A DNA stretch of 64,000 nucleotides from Pseudomonadota bacterium (GTDB lineage: Bacteria > Pseudomonadota > Gammaproteobacteria > Pseudomonadales > Pseudohongiellaceae). The stretch covers positions 62,001 to 126,000 of the forward strand of contig JAQBSZ010000007.1 of assembly GCA_027623555.1 (NCBI GenBank), given 5' to 3'. The notes under the pieces are model-generated. The model was not told the DNA's origin and did not search any database. It saw only the letters and a list, made by a program, of their open reading frames with translations. Shown piece after piece: positions 51,721 through 61,088 of the stretch. Position 1 is the stretch's first letter. Every line of letters starts with the position of its first letter. A program made the translations under genes and the position numbers.

Positions 51721-53520
51721 TTATTCCAGGGCGAACACCCATAACGCCGCCGCACCGGGATTGCTTGGAACGAAACCGGTAAAGCGATTCATCAGTCCCA
51801 ACCAGACTCCCGTATGTATATTCAGTTGTCCGGCTACAATAGCGATGTATTGCTTTCCTGCCACGCTATAGGTAATTGGAAAAGCCGCTGGGATAGCATC
51901 GAGTTCAGTCTCCCACAAAATTTCTCCGGATTGCTGATCGAAGGCCTTAAAGGATTGATCGAGATAACCCAGAAAAACCAGTCCGCCCGCCGTTGCCAGG
52001 CTGGCGGATGCTGGAACTACCTCTTCCCGGTGCTGCCAGGCCAACTCCCTGGTCCTTAGATCGATAGCCTGCAAGCGACCGTAATTACCGTCGCTGCCCG
52101 GCACTGGCACTGTATCTGCGCGCATGCCGCTGGAGAGTAACGTGCCAGATCCGTCGAGCAACGTTTCCATGCAGACTTCGAACATGGGTACGAACAGGAA
52201 GCCCGTTTCATTGTTGATTGAGGAGGCGTGCCAGTTGCGACCACCCTGGTAATAGGGACAGACCGTGCGAATTTCTTCAGCGTCGGGAAAGACGGCAGGA
52301 TTGGCAAACTTTTCACCAGTCACTGGATCGATAGCACTGATAATATTCTGCATACCAGAATCGACAGAAAACAGATACTGGCCCGTAGCCGCATCCAGGG
52401 CATCGAACAGTCCTGGTTTGCCGGCTGTGACAATAACCTTCCTTGTCTCGCCATTGACTTCCAGTTCCACAATCGAGCGTTCAAAGATCCAATCGAGATC
52501 GAACTGATCGTTGGCGACATGCTGGTAATACCAAACTAGTTCACCGGTGGCGGGCCGCAGTGCCAGTGTTGAATTCGTGTAGAGCGCATCATTGTTTACA
52601 CCATCGACGCCCAGCGGATAAAGCAGAGGCCCCGTGTTATAAGTTGGCGAAACACCATAGAACACCAGATCCAGTTCCGGGTCATAGCTGCCAGTATTCC
52701 ATACAGACCCACCCTGACGCTCATTCAGAGGAATATTGTTCCAGGTGTTACCACCCGGCTCACCGGGTCTAGCCAGCGTATTGAAGCGCCAGGTTTCTGT
52801 TCCCGCCTCCAGATCGATTGCGATGATAAATCCACCACCAGGTACGAAGGATGCCGCCATGCCTTGAATAACTTGACCACCGGCAACTGTAGGGGCGCTA
52901 CGCAGGGCATAACCGGTGTTGTCGCCGACATCGATGGCATGATCCCAGATAACATTTCCGGAACGCGCGTCCAACGCCACCATGTGCAGATCGGAAGTTG
53001 GAACCAGCACCTTGTTTTCGTGCAGGGCAATGCCGAACTTATGACTGGTAACAGCATCCCCCTCGTGTCTATAGCGCCACAACAACTCACCGTTGGTGGC
53101 ATCCAGTGCCAGTACTACGTCACCAGCGCTGTAGAGAAACATAATCCCATCATGCACAAGCGGTGTCGGCATGTTGTTGCCCGGAGTCACTGGCTGGTGC
53201 CAGGCTAACTGAAGACTCCCAACGGTATCCCGATTGATCTGGTCGAGATTGGAAAATCCACGGTTGTCGTAAGTGCGCCTCCAGGTTAGCCAATCGGAGT
53301 CCGGTGGATCTGCCAGGATGCCATCGGTAACCGCCGAGTATTCACGAAGCAACGCAACAGAGCCAGGATCGGCTGTTACTGATTCCAATGAGCTGGCCGC
53401 GTTGCTGCCATAGCGTTGAATGACACTGCCACCTCCCTGGTTCTGTTGCGCCGCGACTAAAGCGCTGAACTGCGAGACAAGCAAGCATCCAATTACGCTG
53501 AGAATATTCTTGGGTCTCAA
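51721..53520 (-). CDS. PQQ-dependent alcohol dehydrogenase-like quinoprotein
   Basis: 599 residues from a TTG at 53520, chosen because GGAGG lies 8 bases upstream; the leader is RPKNILSVIGCLLVSQFSALVAAQ. An eight-bladed PQQ propeller is shown by TWRRTYDNRGFSNLDQINRDTVGSLQLAW and repeated blades such as VVLALDATNGELLWRYRHEG, MVALDARSGNVIWDH and AFDQQSGEILWETELDAIP. The putative catalytic base fits in HVANDQFDLDW. The vicinal Cys-Cys disulfide of classical methanol and ethanol dehydrogenases is not present. No cytochrome c domain is fused. It would oxidise an alcohol in the periplasm and pass electrons to a cytochrome. Confidence 0.88.
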   Translation of the reverse strand: MRPKNILSVIGCLLVSQFSALVAAQQNQGGGSVIQRYGSNAASSLESVTADPGSVALLREYSAVTDGILADPPDSDWLTWRRTYDNRGFSNLDQINRDTVGSLQLAWHQPVTPGNNMPTPLVHDGIMFLYSAGDVVLALDATNGELLWRYRHEGDAVTSHKFGIALHENKVLVPTSDLHMVALDARSGNVIWDHAIDVGDNTGYALRSAPTVAGGQVIQGMAASFVPGGGFIIAIDLEAGTETWRFNTLARPGEPGGNTWNNIPLNERQGGSVWNTGSYDPELDLVFYGVSPTYNTGPLLYPLGVDGVNNDALYTNSTLALRPATGELVWYYQHVANDQFDLDWIFERSIVELEVNGETRKVIVTAGKPGLFDALDAATGQYLFSVDSGMQNIISAIDPVTGEKFANPAVFPDAEEIRTVCPYYQGGRNWHASSINNETGFLFVPMFEVCMETLLDGSGTLLSSGMRADTVPVPGSDGNYGRLQAIDLRTRELAWQHREEVVPASASLATAGGLVFLGYLDQSFKAFDQQSGEILWETELDAIPAAFPITYSVAGKQYIAIVAGQLNIHTGVWLGLMNRFTGFVPSNPGAAALWVFALE

Positions 53521-53553
53521 TGGATCGTCCTCCAATAATTCAATTGATTGAGT

Positions 53554-55653
53554 CTAGCGCGCCAGGGGATCTGGTCGAATTTGCACTTTGCCGACATAGG
53601 ACCGACCAACTTCACTGTGTACTACTGGGTCGAGCCCATTGGTATACCAGAGTCCTCGTCCTTTCCACCCGGCATTGGCATCATCGATTCGTCCATCCAG
53701 CCCACGCGTATAAGAATTGAGCGGAAACGGAATTCGGATTGTGGTGAACTCTTTCGCTTCCTGATCGAACACCAGTAAAGAATCAGACCCGGTACCATTC
53801 AACACTATTGTGTTATCACCCATTCCCAGGGTATCGAACTGATCGACGAACAGGTAGTAGTGAAAATCCGCATTTCGTTCATTCTCCGGATTGCCGTCAG
53901 TCTGCATCAATGGTCCCGGACTTCTATAAATAGTCCAACCTTCTGCGCATTGCTCCCCTGCTCCCCAGATTTGCTTGCACTGGGAGCGATCGAACCTACC
54001 CAGATGGCCGCTGCCACCGAGAGCCACCCACAGAATACCATTAATATCTACATCCACCGCCCGTGGCCCTGAGCCGGGCTTTGGTGGAATATAGGTTTCA
54101 AAGTCTCCGCTGTCCGGATCGTAACGCACGAGGCGGCCTCTGCCACCCCCCGGTTGTGAAGTCCAGACGCTACCGTCTACTGGATTGGGGATGACGCCAT
54201 AGTTAAATCCTCTGACCGGTAGATCAGCAGCACCGTCCCCATCGGAGTCGACGACTATCTGCGCATAACCCTGCGCGACTGCCAGGGTGTCCGGATCATT
54301 TTCATCGTATTTCGCTGGGTCGAACCACCCTATGCCAAAGCTGTCTCCGCTGGTCCATAACACCCCTTCCTGGTCGAATTGGAGATGATGGTTACCATAA
54401 CAGGTATCCAGCAGTTCGAATTCTTCAGTCTCTGGATCGAACCAACCGAGCTGGCGGTGATGATAGTTGCCGGCAATGCCGGGCGCGTCCTTGCAAAAGT
54501 CAGGCAGGTCAACATCCCATTCACGGCGTACCTGGGTAGTGATCCAGACTTTACCATCTGCATCGATCATTGGGTTGTGGGGGTTAGCAGGGTTGGGATA
54601 CTCACCCTCGAAAGGCGTAATACCCGATTCGACGGGACAACCTAGCGAGCCAAACCCCATGGGGACATCTTGACTAGTTGTTCCCGTCTCACGGCGCCAC
54701 ACCTGATCGCACCAGGGCGTATCGAAACCATCCAGGGTAGGCACGGCAAATGCTGCAGCCTGATGCGCGATGGGGTCGAGTTTCAACAGCCGATCGTTAC
54801 CGAGATCCACGCCATAGATCGGCCCGTTGGCGAACAGCGTGGGGTCGCGCTTGTCGGTAGCGATTTCATCGTGAGCATAAGTAAACCCATCGCCCCATTC
54901 CCATTGGGTGATGACCATGTTTCGTTCCAACCCCTGAGGTCTTGGCGGCGACTCTGGCACGTCGCCATTGCGAATACGCGCTGTCCACGCAGCCAGCGTA
55001 TCGAGCAATTGATCGCGTCCGAATGCATTGGCGGTGCCATTCATATTAGTGGACTTCTTCAGCCCGATATCAAACAGTTCCCGATTCTGAATTCGCGTAA
55101 TGAGAGAGCCAACCTGGTGACATAGCTGGCAATTAAGCTTGAAGCTGTTAATCCAATCAGGATCATGGTCGGGTGCTTCTAGCAATGAGAGCCAATAACT
55201 TGCTGGATAAATTGCCGCAGCCGCTACGGCGCTGGCTGCATTGTTGACGGTAAATTCAATTTTATCCCCAGGTACGGCTGGCAATTCGACCGAATCTGCC
55301 AGCCCGTAGCCCCTCACCCAAACCCGATAGTTGCCATTGGGTAACTGTGGAAGAACAAAATTCCCGTCGTCGTCAGTAACGACAATCTTTCGAAAGGGTG
55401 TGCCAAGGCTGTCAGTTTCGGCGATAACCCAAACACCTGCTTCCGCACTACCGGATTCATTCGTTACCACACCTGCAATGAAATCCTCTGAGTCGATCCG
55501 GTATTGAGTAGTCGTCGCGGAGATTGCTCCAGAGGAGTTGCTGGAGTTTTGGGGACGGACAGGATCAGGGGAACAAGCATGAAACACTGTTCCCATAATC
55601 AGCATTCCTAGAGGCACTCGGATCAGCGAAGCGTTGCCAAGCAATTTCAACAT
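53554..55653 (-). CDS. Lipoprotein with CarboxypepD_reg-like, heme-type and Vgb-like propeller parts
   Basis: 699 residues with a lipoprotein leader (GMLIMGTVFHACSPD). Residues about 50-130 resemble a carboxypeptidase regulatory-like domain (DFIAGVVTNESGSAEAGVWVIAET, GNFVLPQLPNGNYRVWVRGYGL). Then a lone heme-type C-QL-C-H (NCQLCHQVGSLI). The rest is a propeller like virginiamycin B lyase/streptogramin lyase: PNPANPHNPMIDADGKVWITTQVR, HHLQFDQEGVLWTSGDSFGIG, PVDGSVWTSQPGGGRGRLVRYDPDSG and GPRAVDVDINGILWVALGGSGHLGRFD. It probably binds or converts a periplasmic substrate and may accept electrons. It is just after, and in the same direction as, none of the plus-strand genes; upstream of the PQQ gene. 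Confidence 0.78.
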   Translation of the reverse strand: MLKLLGNASLIRVPLGMLIMGTVFHACSPDPVRPQNSSNSSGAISATTTQYRIDSEDFIAGVVTNESGSAEAGVWVIAETDSLGTPFRKIVVTDDDGNFVLPQLPNGNYRVWVRGYGLADSVELPAVPGDKIEFTVNNAASAVAAAAIYPASYWLSLLEAPDHDPDWINSFKLNCQLCHQVGSLITRIQNRELFDIGLKKSTNMNGTANAFGRDQLLDTLAAWTARIRNGDVPESPPRPQGLERNMVITQWEWGDGFTYAHDEIATDKRDPTLFANGPIYGVDLGNDRLLKLDPIAHQAAAFAVPTLDGFDTPWCDQVWRRETGTTSQDVPMGFGSLGCPVESGITPFEGEYPNPANPHNPMIDADGKVWITTQVRREWDVDLPDFCKDAPGIAGNYHHRQLGWFDPETEEFELLDTCYGNHHLQFDQEGVLWTSGDSFGIGWFDPAKYDENDPDTLAVAQGYAQIVVDSDGDGAADLPVRGFNYGVIPNPVDGSVWTSQPGGGRGRLVRYDPDSGDFETYIPPKPGSGPRAVDVDINGILWVALGGSGHLGRFDRSQCKQIWGAGEQCAEGWTIYRSPGPLMQTDGNPENERNADFHYYLFVDQFDTLGMGDNTIVLNGTGSDSLLVFDQEAKEFTTIRIPFPLNSYTRGLDGRIDDANAGWKGRGLWYTNGLDPVVHSEVGRSYVGKVQIRPDPLAR

Positions 55654-55856
55654 GAGATAACCTGATTCCCAGATGCAATTTGGATGCGTTATTTCAGGTT
55701 GAGCCTGGTAATTCTACCTCTCCACCTGCCTCGTCAGATTAGCAATGGTACTTCAATCAATGGGAAATAGCGGCACTTCAAACTGGAAAAATTACGGTAC
55801 TATGTAACATTCAGGATAGAACGGCAGTAGAACCCTGTTTTAAGATCAGTCAGCTG

Positions 55857-55901
55857 GATCAAAGGGGTCAAGGTCACTGCTGTCCCTTTGATCGTGACCC
55901 C
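55857..55901. promoter_or_regulatory. Two overlapping, mutually exclusive hairpins
   Basis: GATCAAAGGG (55857-55866) pairs perfectly with CCCTTTGATC (55884-55893), while GGGGTCA (55864-55870) pairs with TGACCCC (55895-55901). The two stems share bases, so only one can form. It lies 30 bases before the amidohydrolase ATG, so it could influence translation, or it may simply be a REP-like repeat. Confidence 0.4.
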
Positions 55902-55930
55902 AATGATCACAATCCAGGCACGAGAGACAC

Positions 55931-57304
55931 ATGAAACAGCTATTGCTCACCAGCTTCTTCGTCGCGACGACCCTGAATTGCGCGAAGATTTCGGCACAAC
56001 AGGATTCTTTCGCTGATGCCATTCATCATTTTGCCAACAGCCGACTCATCCTGGGAAATGGTGAGGTCATTGAGCAGGGATCACTGCTAATCCGTAACGG
56101 CATCATAATGGAGAGTGGTCAATCCGCGTCTATTAGCATCCCGGAGTCTGCGACTACCCATGATCTGAGTGGCAAAACCATTATCCCGGCCCTGGTGAAC
56201 ACCCATGCTCATCTCGGCTGGGAAGCTTATGGCAATTGGGGTTCACAATTCTTCACCGAAGAAAATCTCTCGGACCACCTGTATCGTCACGCCTATTACG
56301 GGGTGGGAACGATTATCTCCACCGGCAGCGACAAAGAAGACGTTGCCAACCGGGTAAAACTGGAGCAGCTAAAAGGGAATATAGGCGGCGCTCGCTATCA
56401 CCTGTCGCCAGGCATGGGTTCACCCGGTGGTGGACCCAATCCGCGCTTCACGGATGATCCGGATTACTGGGGCGTGAATCCCGTCGCCGATCCCGAACAG
56501 GCGCTCAGGACCGTACGGGAGTTGGCAAGACGTGGTTATGGGATTGCCAAGATCTGGGTAGATGCCAGAGACGAGCGTCGCGGTGCGCAGGTTAAACTGG
56601 CACCGGAAATCTATCGGGCGGTGTTGGATACGGCACAAAACTACGACATGCGCATCATCGCCCATGCCACCACCCTGGCCGATCACAAATCCCTGGTAAG
56701 CATGGGTAATCGACGCTTCATTCATATGCCCTACGATATCGCTGTGGACGACGAGTACCTGGAGATGCTGCGGGAGAACAACGTCTACATCGTGCCAACA
56801 CTGGGCATGATCACCAAGGGCGAACCCTATTACATTCCCGCTTTTCAGGACTCATTCTTCTATGACCAGGTTCCCCCATCAGTGCTTGATTCACTAAATG
56901 ACAATTACAACGCGCCATCCGTCAGCCGCAGCGCCGCGACAGAACAACGCTCTGCCATGCTGGCCAGCAATCTCTTAAAATTGAAAGACCACATTATCCT
57001 CGGTACCGACGCGGGCGCCGTGGGTGATTTCTTCGGCTATGCCGACCACGTGGAACTGGCACTGTTCGTGCGCATGGGGATGGCACCCATGGACGCCATC
57101 GTGGCAGCGACATCCCGTGCGGCAGAAGCGTTTGGCCTGGATGACGTTGGATCGCTAGAATCCGGTAAGGCGGCAGACTTCGTCATTCTGGATGCCAACC
57201 CACTGGATGATATACGCAACACCCGGCAGATTAGCGATGTGTACCTCAGAGGGCAGCGCGTGGATAGGGAAGGACTGAGTACAAGATGGACACAGGAGGA
57301 CTGA
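55931..57304 (+). CDS. Exported amidohydrolase-family metalloenzyme
   Basis: 457 residues with signal peptide (LLLTSFFVATTLNCAKISAQ). The amidohydrolase (imidazolonepropionase/dipeptidase-like) signatures are present: TIIPALVNTHAHLGW (H-x-H), a Lys in GIAKIWVDA, DMRIIAHATTLADHKSL, RFIHMPYDIA, ILGTDAGAVGDFF and the C-terminal GLDDVGSLESGKAADFVILDANPLDDIRNTRQISDVYLRGQRV. Binuclear metal centre expected. Substrate could be a cyclic amide, dipeptide or xenobiotic; not determinable. Its stop overlaps the upstream part of the PQQ gene region, indicating an operon with 57310-59280. Confidence 0.92.
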   Translation: MKQLLLTSFFVATTLNCAKISAQQDSFADAIHHFANSRLILGNGEVIEQGSLLIRNGIIMESGQSASISIPESATTHDLSGKTIIPALVNTHAHLGWEAYGNWGSQFFTEENLSDHLYRHAYYGVGTIISTGSDKEDVANRVKLEQLKGNIGGARYHLSPGMGSPGGGPNPRFTDDPDYWGVNPVADPEQALRTVRELARRGYGIAKIWVDARDERRGAQVKLAPEIYRAVLDTAQNYDMRIIAHATTLADHKSLVSMGNRRFIHMPYDIAVDDEYLEMLRENNVYIVPTLGMITKGEPYYIPAFQDSFFYDQVPPSVLDSLNDNYNAPSVSRSAATEQRSAMLASNLLKLKDHIILGTDAGAVGDFFGYADHVELALFVRMGMAPMDAIVAATSRAAEAFGLDDVGSLESGKAADFVILDANPLDDIRNTRQISDVYLRGQRVDREGLSTRWTQED

Positions 57305-57309
57305 ATTCC

Positions 57310-59280
57310 ATGTTTTACCGTAAGATTCTTACTTCTTTATATACTGGGAGCATTTTTGCCCTGGTCGGCCCGAGCGCATTTGCCCAATACGGCGAAACGA
57401 ATGGTCAATGGCCCAGTTACGCGGCCGATGCCGGTTCCACCAAGTACACCAACCTCAGCCAGATCGATGCCGACAATTTCAGTCGACTGGAAATCGCCTG
57501 GCGCTGGCAGTCCATCGATGCCGACCTGGATTTCGATGCACTGCTTGGCGATGACGCAGACATAAATTTTGGTCGGCTTCAGGCTACGCCTCTGATGATT
57601 GATGGCGTGCTGTACATTCTGACCGCGTTGAACCAGGTTGCCGCCCTGAATGCCGCCAGCGGAGAAGTGTTATGGACTTACGATCCCCAGGTCTATATGT
57701 CAGGCGCTTCAAACAGTCCGCTGGGTTTTCATCATCGAGGAGTTTCCTGGTGGAATGACGGTGATGACTCACGCGTACTCGTTACCACTAATGATGGCTA
57801 CATCCTTTCCCTGATTGCAGAGACCGGTGAATTGGACACGGCCTTCGCTGGCGGCCGAATTGACATGACCAATGGCATTCCCAGGGCCGAACGCGATGTA
57901 CTTGACTATACGGGAGCGCAACCCCTGGGAGGGGTGTCGCCACCTACAGTTGTAGGAGATGTACTCGTCGTTCAACACATCACCTCCAATCGCCCGCGTT
58001 TCAAGGAACGTCCTCCCACTTGGGTTCGTGGTTATAACATCCGTAATGGTGAACTGATCTGGACTTTTCACACTATCCCGCAACAGGGGGAATTCGGCGT
58101 TGAGACCTGGCAGGAGGAATCCTGGCGCTACACTGGTAACGGCGGGGTATGGACACAGATGAGTGCCGACCTTGAATTGGGATACGTGTACCTTCCAACA
58201 GAGGCATCAACCAATGATTTCTATGGCGGCCATCGGCCCGGTGACAATCTCTTTACCCAGAGCGTGGTGGCTCTCGATGCAAGTACCGGAGATAGGGTCT
58301 GGCATTTCCAGATGATTCACCATGGCCTTTGGGACTTCGACACACCGGCGGCATCTAACCTGATTGACATCACAGTTGACGGCAGAGTGATCAAGGCAAT
58401 CGCCCAGGTCACCAAGCAGGGTTTTATCTATGTGTTCGACCGTGCAACAGGTGTGCCGGTGTGGCCCATCATCGAGCGGCCAGTACCTCAAAGCACTATT
58501 CCCGGTGAGAGAGCATCTCCGACCCAACCGATTCCAACCAAACCGCCGGCGTTTGCCACTCAGGGGCTGACCGAGGACGACCTGATTGATTTCACCCCGG
58601 AGCTGCGCGCCCAAGCCGTACGCACATTGGAAAATTATACCTACGGTCCCTTGTTTACTCCGCCCAGCCTGCCGGATGATGTCAACATCGGTACGATATT
58701 GATGCCGGGAGCGGGTGGTGGCGCCAACTGGACGGGAGCCGGCATCGATCCTGAAACCCAGGTACTATTCGTCCCCTCATCGAACGGTCCTACGGTACCT
58801 TTCATGGGTACGCTGGAAGCAGATGAGTCCAACTTCAATTACTTTCGCCTGGGCTTTCGAGGTGTGCCTGGACCGCAAGGTCTGCCGATATTGAAACCAC
58901 CCTATTCCACGATCACCGCTTACGACATGAACCGGGGGGAGATCCTGTGGCAGGTTCCGAATGGCGCGGGTTTTGCGGCAGTGGAAAACAACGCGGCGCT
59001 GCAAGGCATTGACCTGCCTCCCCTGGGTGGTGGCGGCCGCCACCCGGTGCTGGTGACATCGACTCTGTTGATTCACGGACAGAGTGCCGGCTACGGCCCC
59101 CTGCTCGTTGCCCGCAACAAGGAAACTGGCGCAGAGATAGCGACGATCGAGCTACCCGCCAATCCAGGTGGTGCGCCGATGAGTTATGCGATCGATGGCC
59201 GCCAATACATTGCTATCGCTGTTAACAGCACTCCAACACCTGAGTTGCTTGTGTATGCATTGAACGACAAAGCGGAATGA
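57310..59280 (+). CDS. PQQ-binding quinoprotein dehydrogenase
   Basis: 656 residues from ATG 57310 (AGGAGG 10 bases upstream, inside the end of the amidohydrolase gene). Signal peptide (ILTSLYTGSIFALVGPSAFAQ). PQQ propeller text: WPSYAADAGSTKYTNLSQIDADNFSRLEIAWRW, ALNAASGEVLWTYDP, HHRGVSWWNDGDDSRVLV, QMIHHGLWDFDTPAASNLIDI and the C-terminal GHRRP-like region SYAIDGRQYIAIA. Resembles membrane-free glucose/sorbosone-type and quinate-type quinoproteins. It lacks the cytochrome domain. It and the preceding amidohydrolase probably act in one degradation route. Confidence 0.9.
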   Translation: MFYRKILTSLYTGSIFALVGPSAFAQYGETNGQWPSYAADAGSTKYTNLSQIDADNFSRLEIAWRWQSIDADLDFDALLGDDADINFGRLQATPLMIDGVLYILTALNQVAALNAASGEVLWTYDPQVYMSGASNSPLGFHHRGVSWWNDGDDSRVLVTTNDGYILSLIAETGELDTAFAGGRIDMTNGIPRAERDVLDYTGAQPLGGVSPPTVVGDVLVVQHITSNRPRFKERPPTWVRGYNIRNGELIWTFHTIPQQGEFGVETWQEESWRYTGNGGVWTQMSADLELGYVYLPTEASTNDFYGGHRPGDNLFTQSVVALDASTGDRVWHFQMIHHGLWDFDTPAASNLIDITVDGRVIKAIAQVTKQGFIYVFDRATGVPVWPIIERPVPQSTIPGERASPTQPIPTKPPAFATQGLTEDDLIDFTPELRAQAVRTLENYTYGPLFTPPSLPDDVNIGTILMPGAGGGANWTGAGIDPETQVLFVPSSNGPTVPFMGTLEADESNFNYFRLGFRGVPGPQGLPILKPPYSTITAYDMNRGEILWQVPNGAGFAAVENNAALQGIDLPPLGGGGRHPVLVTSTLLIHGQSAGYGPLLVARNKETGAEIATIELPANPGGAPMSYAIDGRQYIAIAVNSTPTPELLVYALNDKAE

Positions 59281-59349
59281 GGAAATTCTTAAAGTGCCAG
59301 AGTGGTTATGTTGTTGCTTAAATGAAGACCCGATCAAATTACTCTGAGC

Positions 59350-59382
59350 CCCCTTTGATACTCCTTTGATAGTCCTTTGATA
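59350..59382. repeat. Three tandem copies of an 11-bp CTCCTTTGATA-type unit
   Basis: CCCCTTTGATA, CTCCTTTGATA and GTCCTTTGATA follow one another without gap, 30 bases before the NHL gene. Adjacent ACTCTGAGCCCC is similar to the ends of other REP-like hairpins in the window. Confidence 0.7.
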
Positions 59383-59410
59383 ATAAAATAGTCACAAAGA
59401 GGTAGTTACC

Positions 59411-60547
59411 ATGAAACAGTTATTTCTCGCTGCCGTATTTCTAAGCCTTTCCATTAGCCAGGCATTTTCACAAAACGTTCCAGAACTTGCCTTCGAATCG
59501 GTACCCAACCCGCTAAAACTGCCCAACGACATTCATTTCGGTGAGATTGCCGGAGTGGCGGTCAATTCCGCCGGTCACGTATTCATATTCTCCCGCGGTA
59601 ATTCCGTGGGGCCTTCCTATATGGCCAGTGCTGCCCAACTACTCGAGTTCGACTCCAGTGGCAATTTTGTGCGAGAGATCGGCAAGAACCTTCATGCCTG
59701 GTCTTATGCCCATGCCGTGCGTATCGATCCACAGGACAATATCTGGGTCGTGGACAAGGGCTCCAACATGATCCTGCGGTTCAATCCGCAAGGCCGAGTG
59801 GACTGGGTATTCGGCCGCAAAGGCGAAGCATCACATTTGGTGGTTCCACCGGATTACGAACCTGTGATGGCGCGAATGCTTGAACGCATGGGGGTAGCCG
59901 TAGACATCCCGGAAAATATGAATCCGCGTCGGCCATTGCCAGTGCATCGTGACAATGACTTCAACCAGCCCACTGACGTGGCGTGGGATTCGCAGGGCAA
60001 TTCCTATTTTTCTGACGGCTACATTAACTCTCGTGTAGGCAAAGCCAACGCCCGCGGAGAATGGGTGGCAAGCTGGGGTTCACTCGGTAGTGGTCCCGGC
60101 CAATTCGACACACCCCATGGCATCGCGGTATCACCGGACGATGAAATCTATGTTGCCGATCGAGGCAATCGCCGCATTCAGGTGTTTGATACCGACGGCA
60201 ACTACCTGCGCGAATTTGTAGTGAGCGTGCCCGTCGATCCAACAGAGCCGAAACCGCCTTATGGTGGCGGCAATCCGAACGCTACCAGGGGTGCGATGGC
60301 TCCTGGGGCTCCGGATGCGCTCTGCATGACTCCCGGCGCAAACCCGGTTCTGTTTATTGGCGACCTGTACCCGGGCAGTATCTATAAAGTTTCTTTACAG
60401 GGTGAAGTGCTTGGCGTGTACGGACATGCCGGCCGCAACCTGGGGGAATTTGGCTGGATACACGCCATAGCCTGTCCCTCTGAAGATGAGATATGGGTAG
60501 GTGAACTGATTAACTGGCGGGTACAGAAGCTGGTAACCAAACTGTAA
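59411..60547 (+). CDS. Exported NHL-repeat six-bladed propeller (second paralogue)
   Basis: 378 residues, signal peptide (LFLAAVFLSLSISQAFSQ). Blade sequences GEIAGVAVNSAGHVFIFSRG, AHAVRIDPQDNIWVVDKGSNMILRF, FNQPTDVAWDSQGNSYFSDGYINSRVGKANARG, GQFDTPHGIAVSPDDEIYVADRGNRRIQVFDTDGN and ALCMTPGANPVLFIGDLYPG align block for block with 40274-41365. It has an extra loop (about 130-165) between blades 2 and 3. The gene follows the PQQ dehydrogenase and may be its partner, since propellers of this type recur beside PQQ genes here. Enzymatic role unknown. Confidence 0.88.
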   Translation: MKQLFLAAVFLSLSISQAFSQNVPELAFESVPNPLKLPNDIHFGEIAGVAVNSAGHVFIFSRGNSVGPSYMASAAQLLEFDSSGNFVREIGKNLHAWSYAHAVRIDPQDNIWVVDKGSNMILRFNPQGRVDWVFGRKGEASHLVVPPDYEPVMARMLERMGVAVDIPENMNPRRPLPVHRDNDFNQPTDVAWDSQGNSYFSDGYINSRVGKANARGEWVASWGSLGSGPGQFDTPHGIAVSPDDEIYVADRGNRRIQVFDTDGNYLREFVVSVPVDPTEPKPPYGGGNPNATRGAMAPGAPDALCMTPGANPVLFIGDLYPGSIYKVSLQGEVLGVYGHAGRNLGEFGWIHAIACPSEDEIWVGELINWRVQKLVTKL

Positions 60548-60571
60548 ATTTGGGAAATACTGGAAAATTGG

Positions 60572-60611
60572 CGTCAGAGCAAAAATACAGTATTGTATTT
60601 TTATTCCGACC
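60572..60611. repeat. REP-like hairpin after the NHL gene
   Basis: AAAAATACA pairs with TGTATTTTT across a 4-base loop, and GTCAGAGC / ATTCCGAC extend the pairing imperfectly. This is the GGGTCAGAG-hairpin-CTGACCC pattern of dispersed REP-like elements found in many gammaproteobacteria. It lies 25 bases after the stop and could also end transcription. Confidence 0.5.
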
Positions 60612-60822
60612 CTAATTTGACTTTCGCTATTTTACTATTTGATTCGTGCCTCCTGGATTGCTTCCCGTGCTCACTGATCGGCGACCGCTATTTCCACTTC
60701 TGATAGCCTGAGGAAATCAAGACGAATATATTTGGGAGCGAGGATTGACATTCCCCCAGCGGACACTATGATGCGCATGCCAAACGCCTACCGCGTTTGA
60801 CCTTTTTCTTTGGAATACTGTG

Positions 60823-60978
60823 ATGCATCGCCTTATAGGTAATATTCTGGCTGCTGCCCTTTGTGGCTGCTTTGCACTTTATCTTGCCTTTTCTTCATTC
60901 CGTCAGTCCGCCTACGCCCAGGCGCCACGGCCTTTTATCGAAAACAGGGAACAGACTGTGTTTTTTGCGAATCGATAA
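60823..60978 (+). CDS. Possible 51-residue exported peptide or gene remnant
   Basis: From ATG 60823 the frame reads a perfect signal peptide (LIGNILAAALCGCFALYLAFSSF, then SAYAQ-APRPF) but stops after 12 mature residues. The full gene may have been lost by frameshift, or it is a small secreted peptide. No ribosome site is obvious and no homologue is known to me. It lies upstream of the DUF3604 gene in the same direction. Confidence 0.3.
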   Translation: MHRLIGNILAAALCGCFALYLAFSSFRQSAYAQAPRPFIENREQTVFFANR

Positions 60979-61088
60979 ACCGGGGGATGCTAAGTTGTTA
61001 TTTTGTTAGTGTCCTCTTGTTTGGACATTCAAGCCCAATCACTATACGCTTTCCTTACCGCATAAAAAAACAGAAAGAGGTGAAGTCC

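Noticed and set aside
60861..61088. N-terminal extension of the DUF3604 protein from an upstream start
   Set aside because: The 76 extra residues have no domain or signal character, while ATG 61089 has a ribosome site and a lipoprotein signal.
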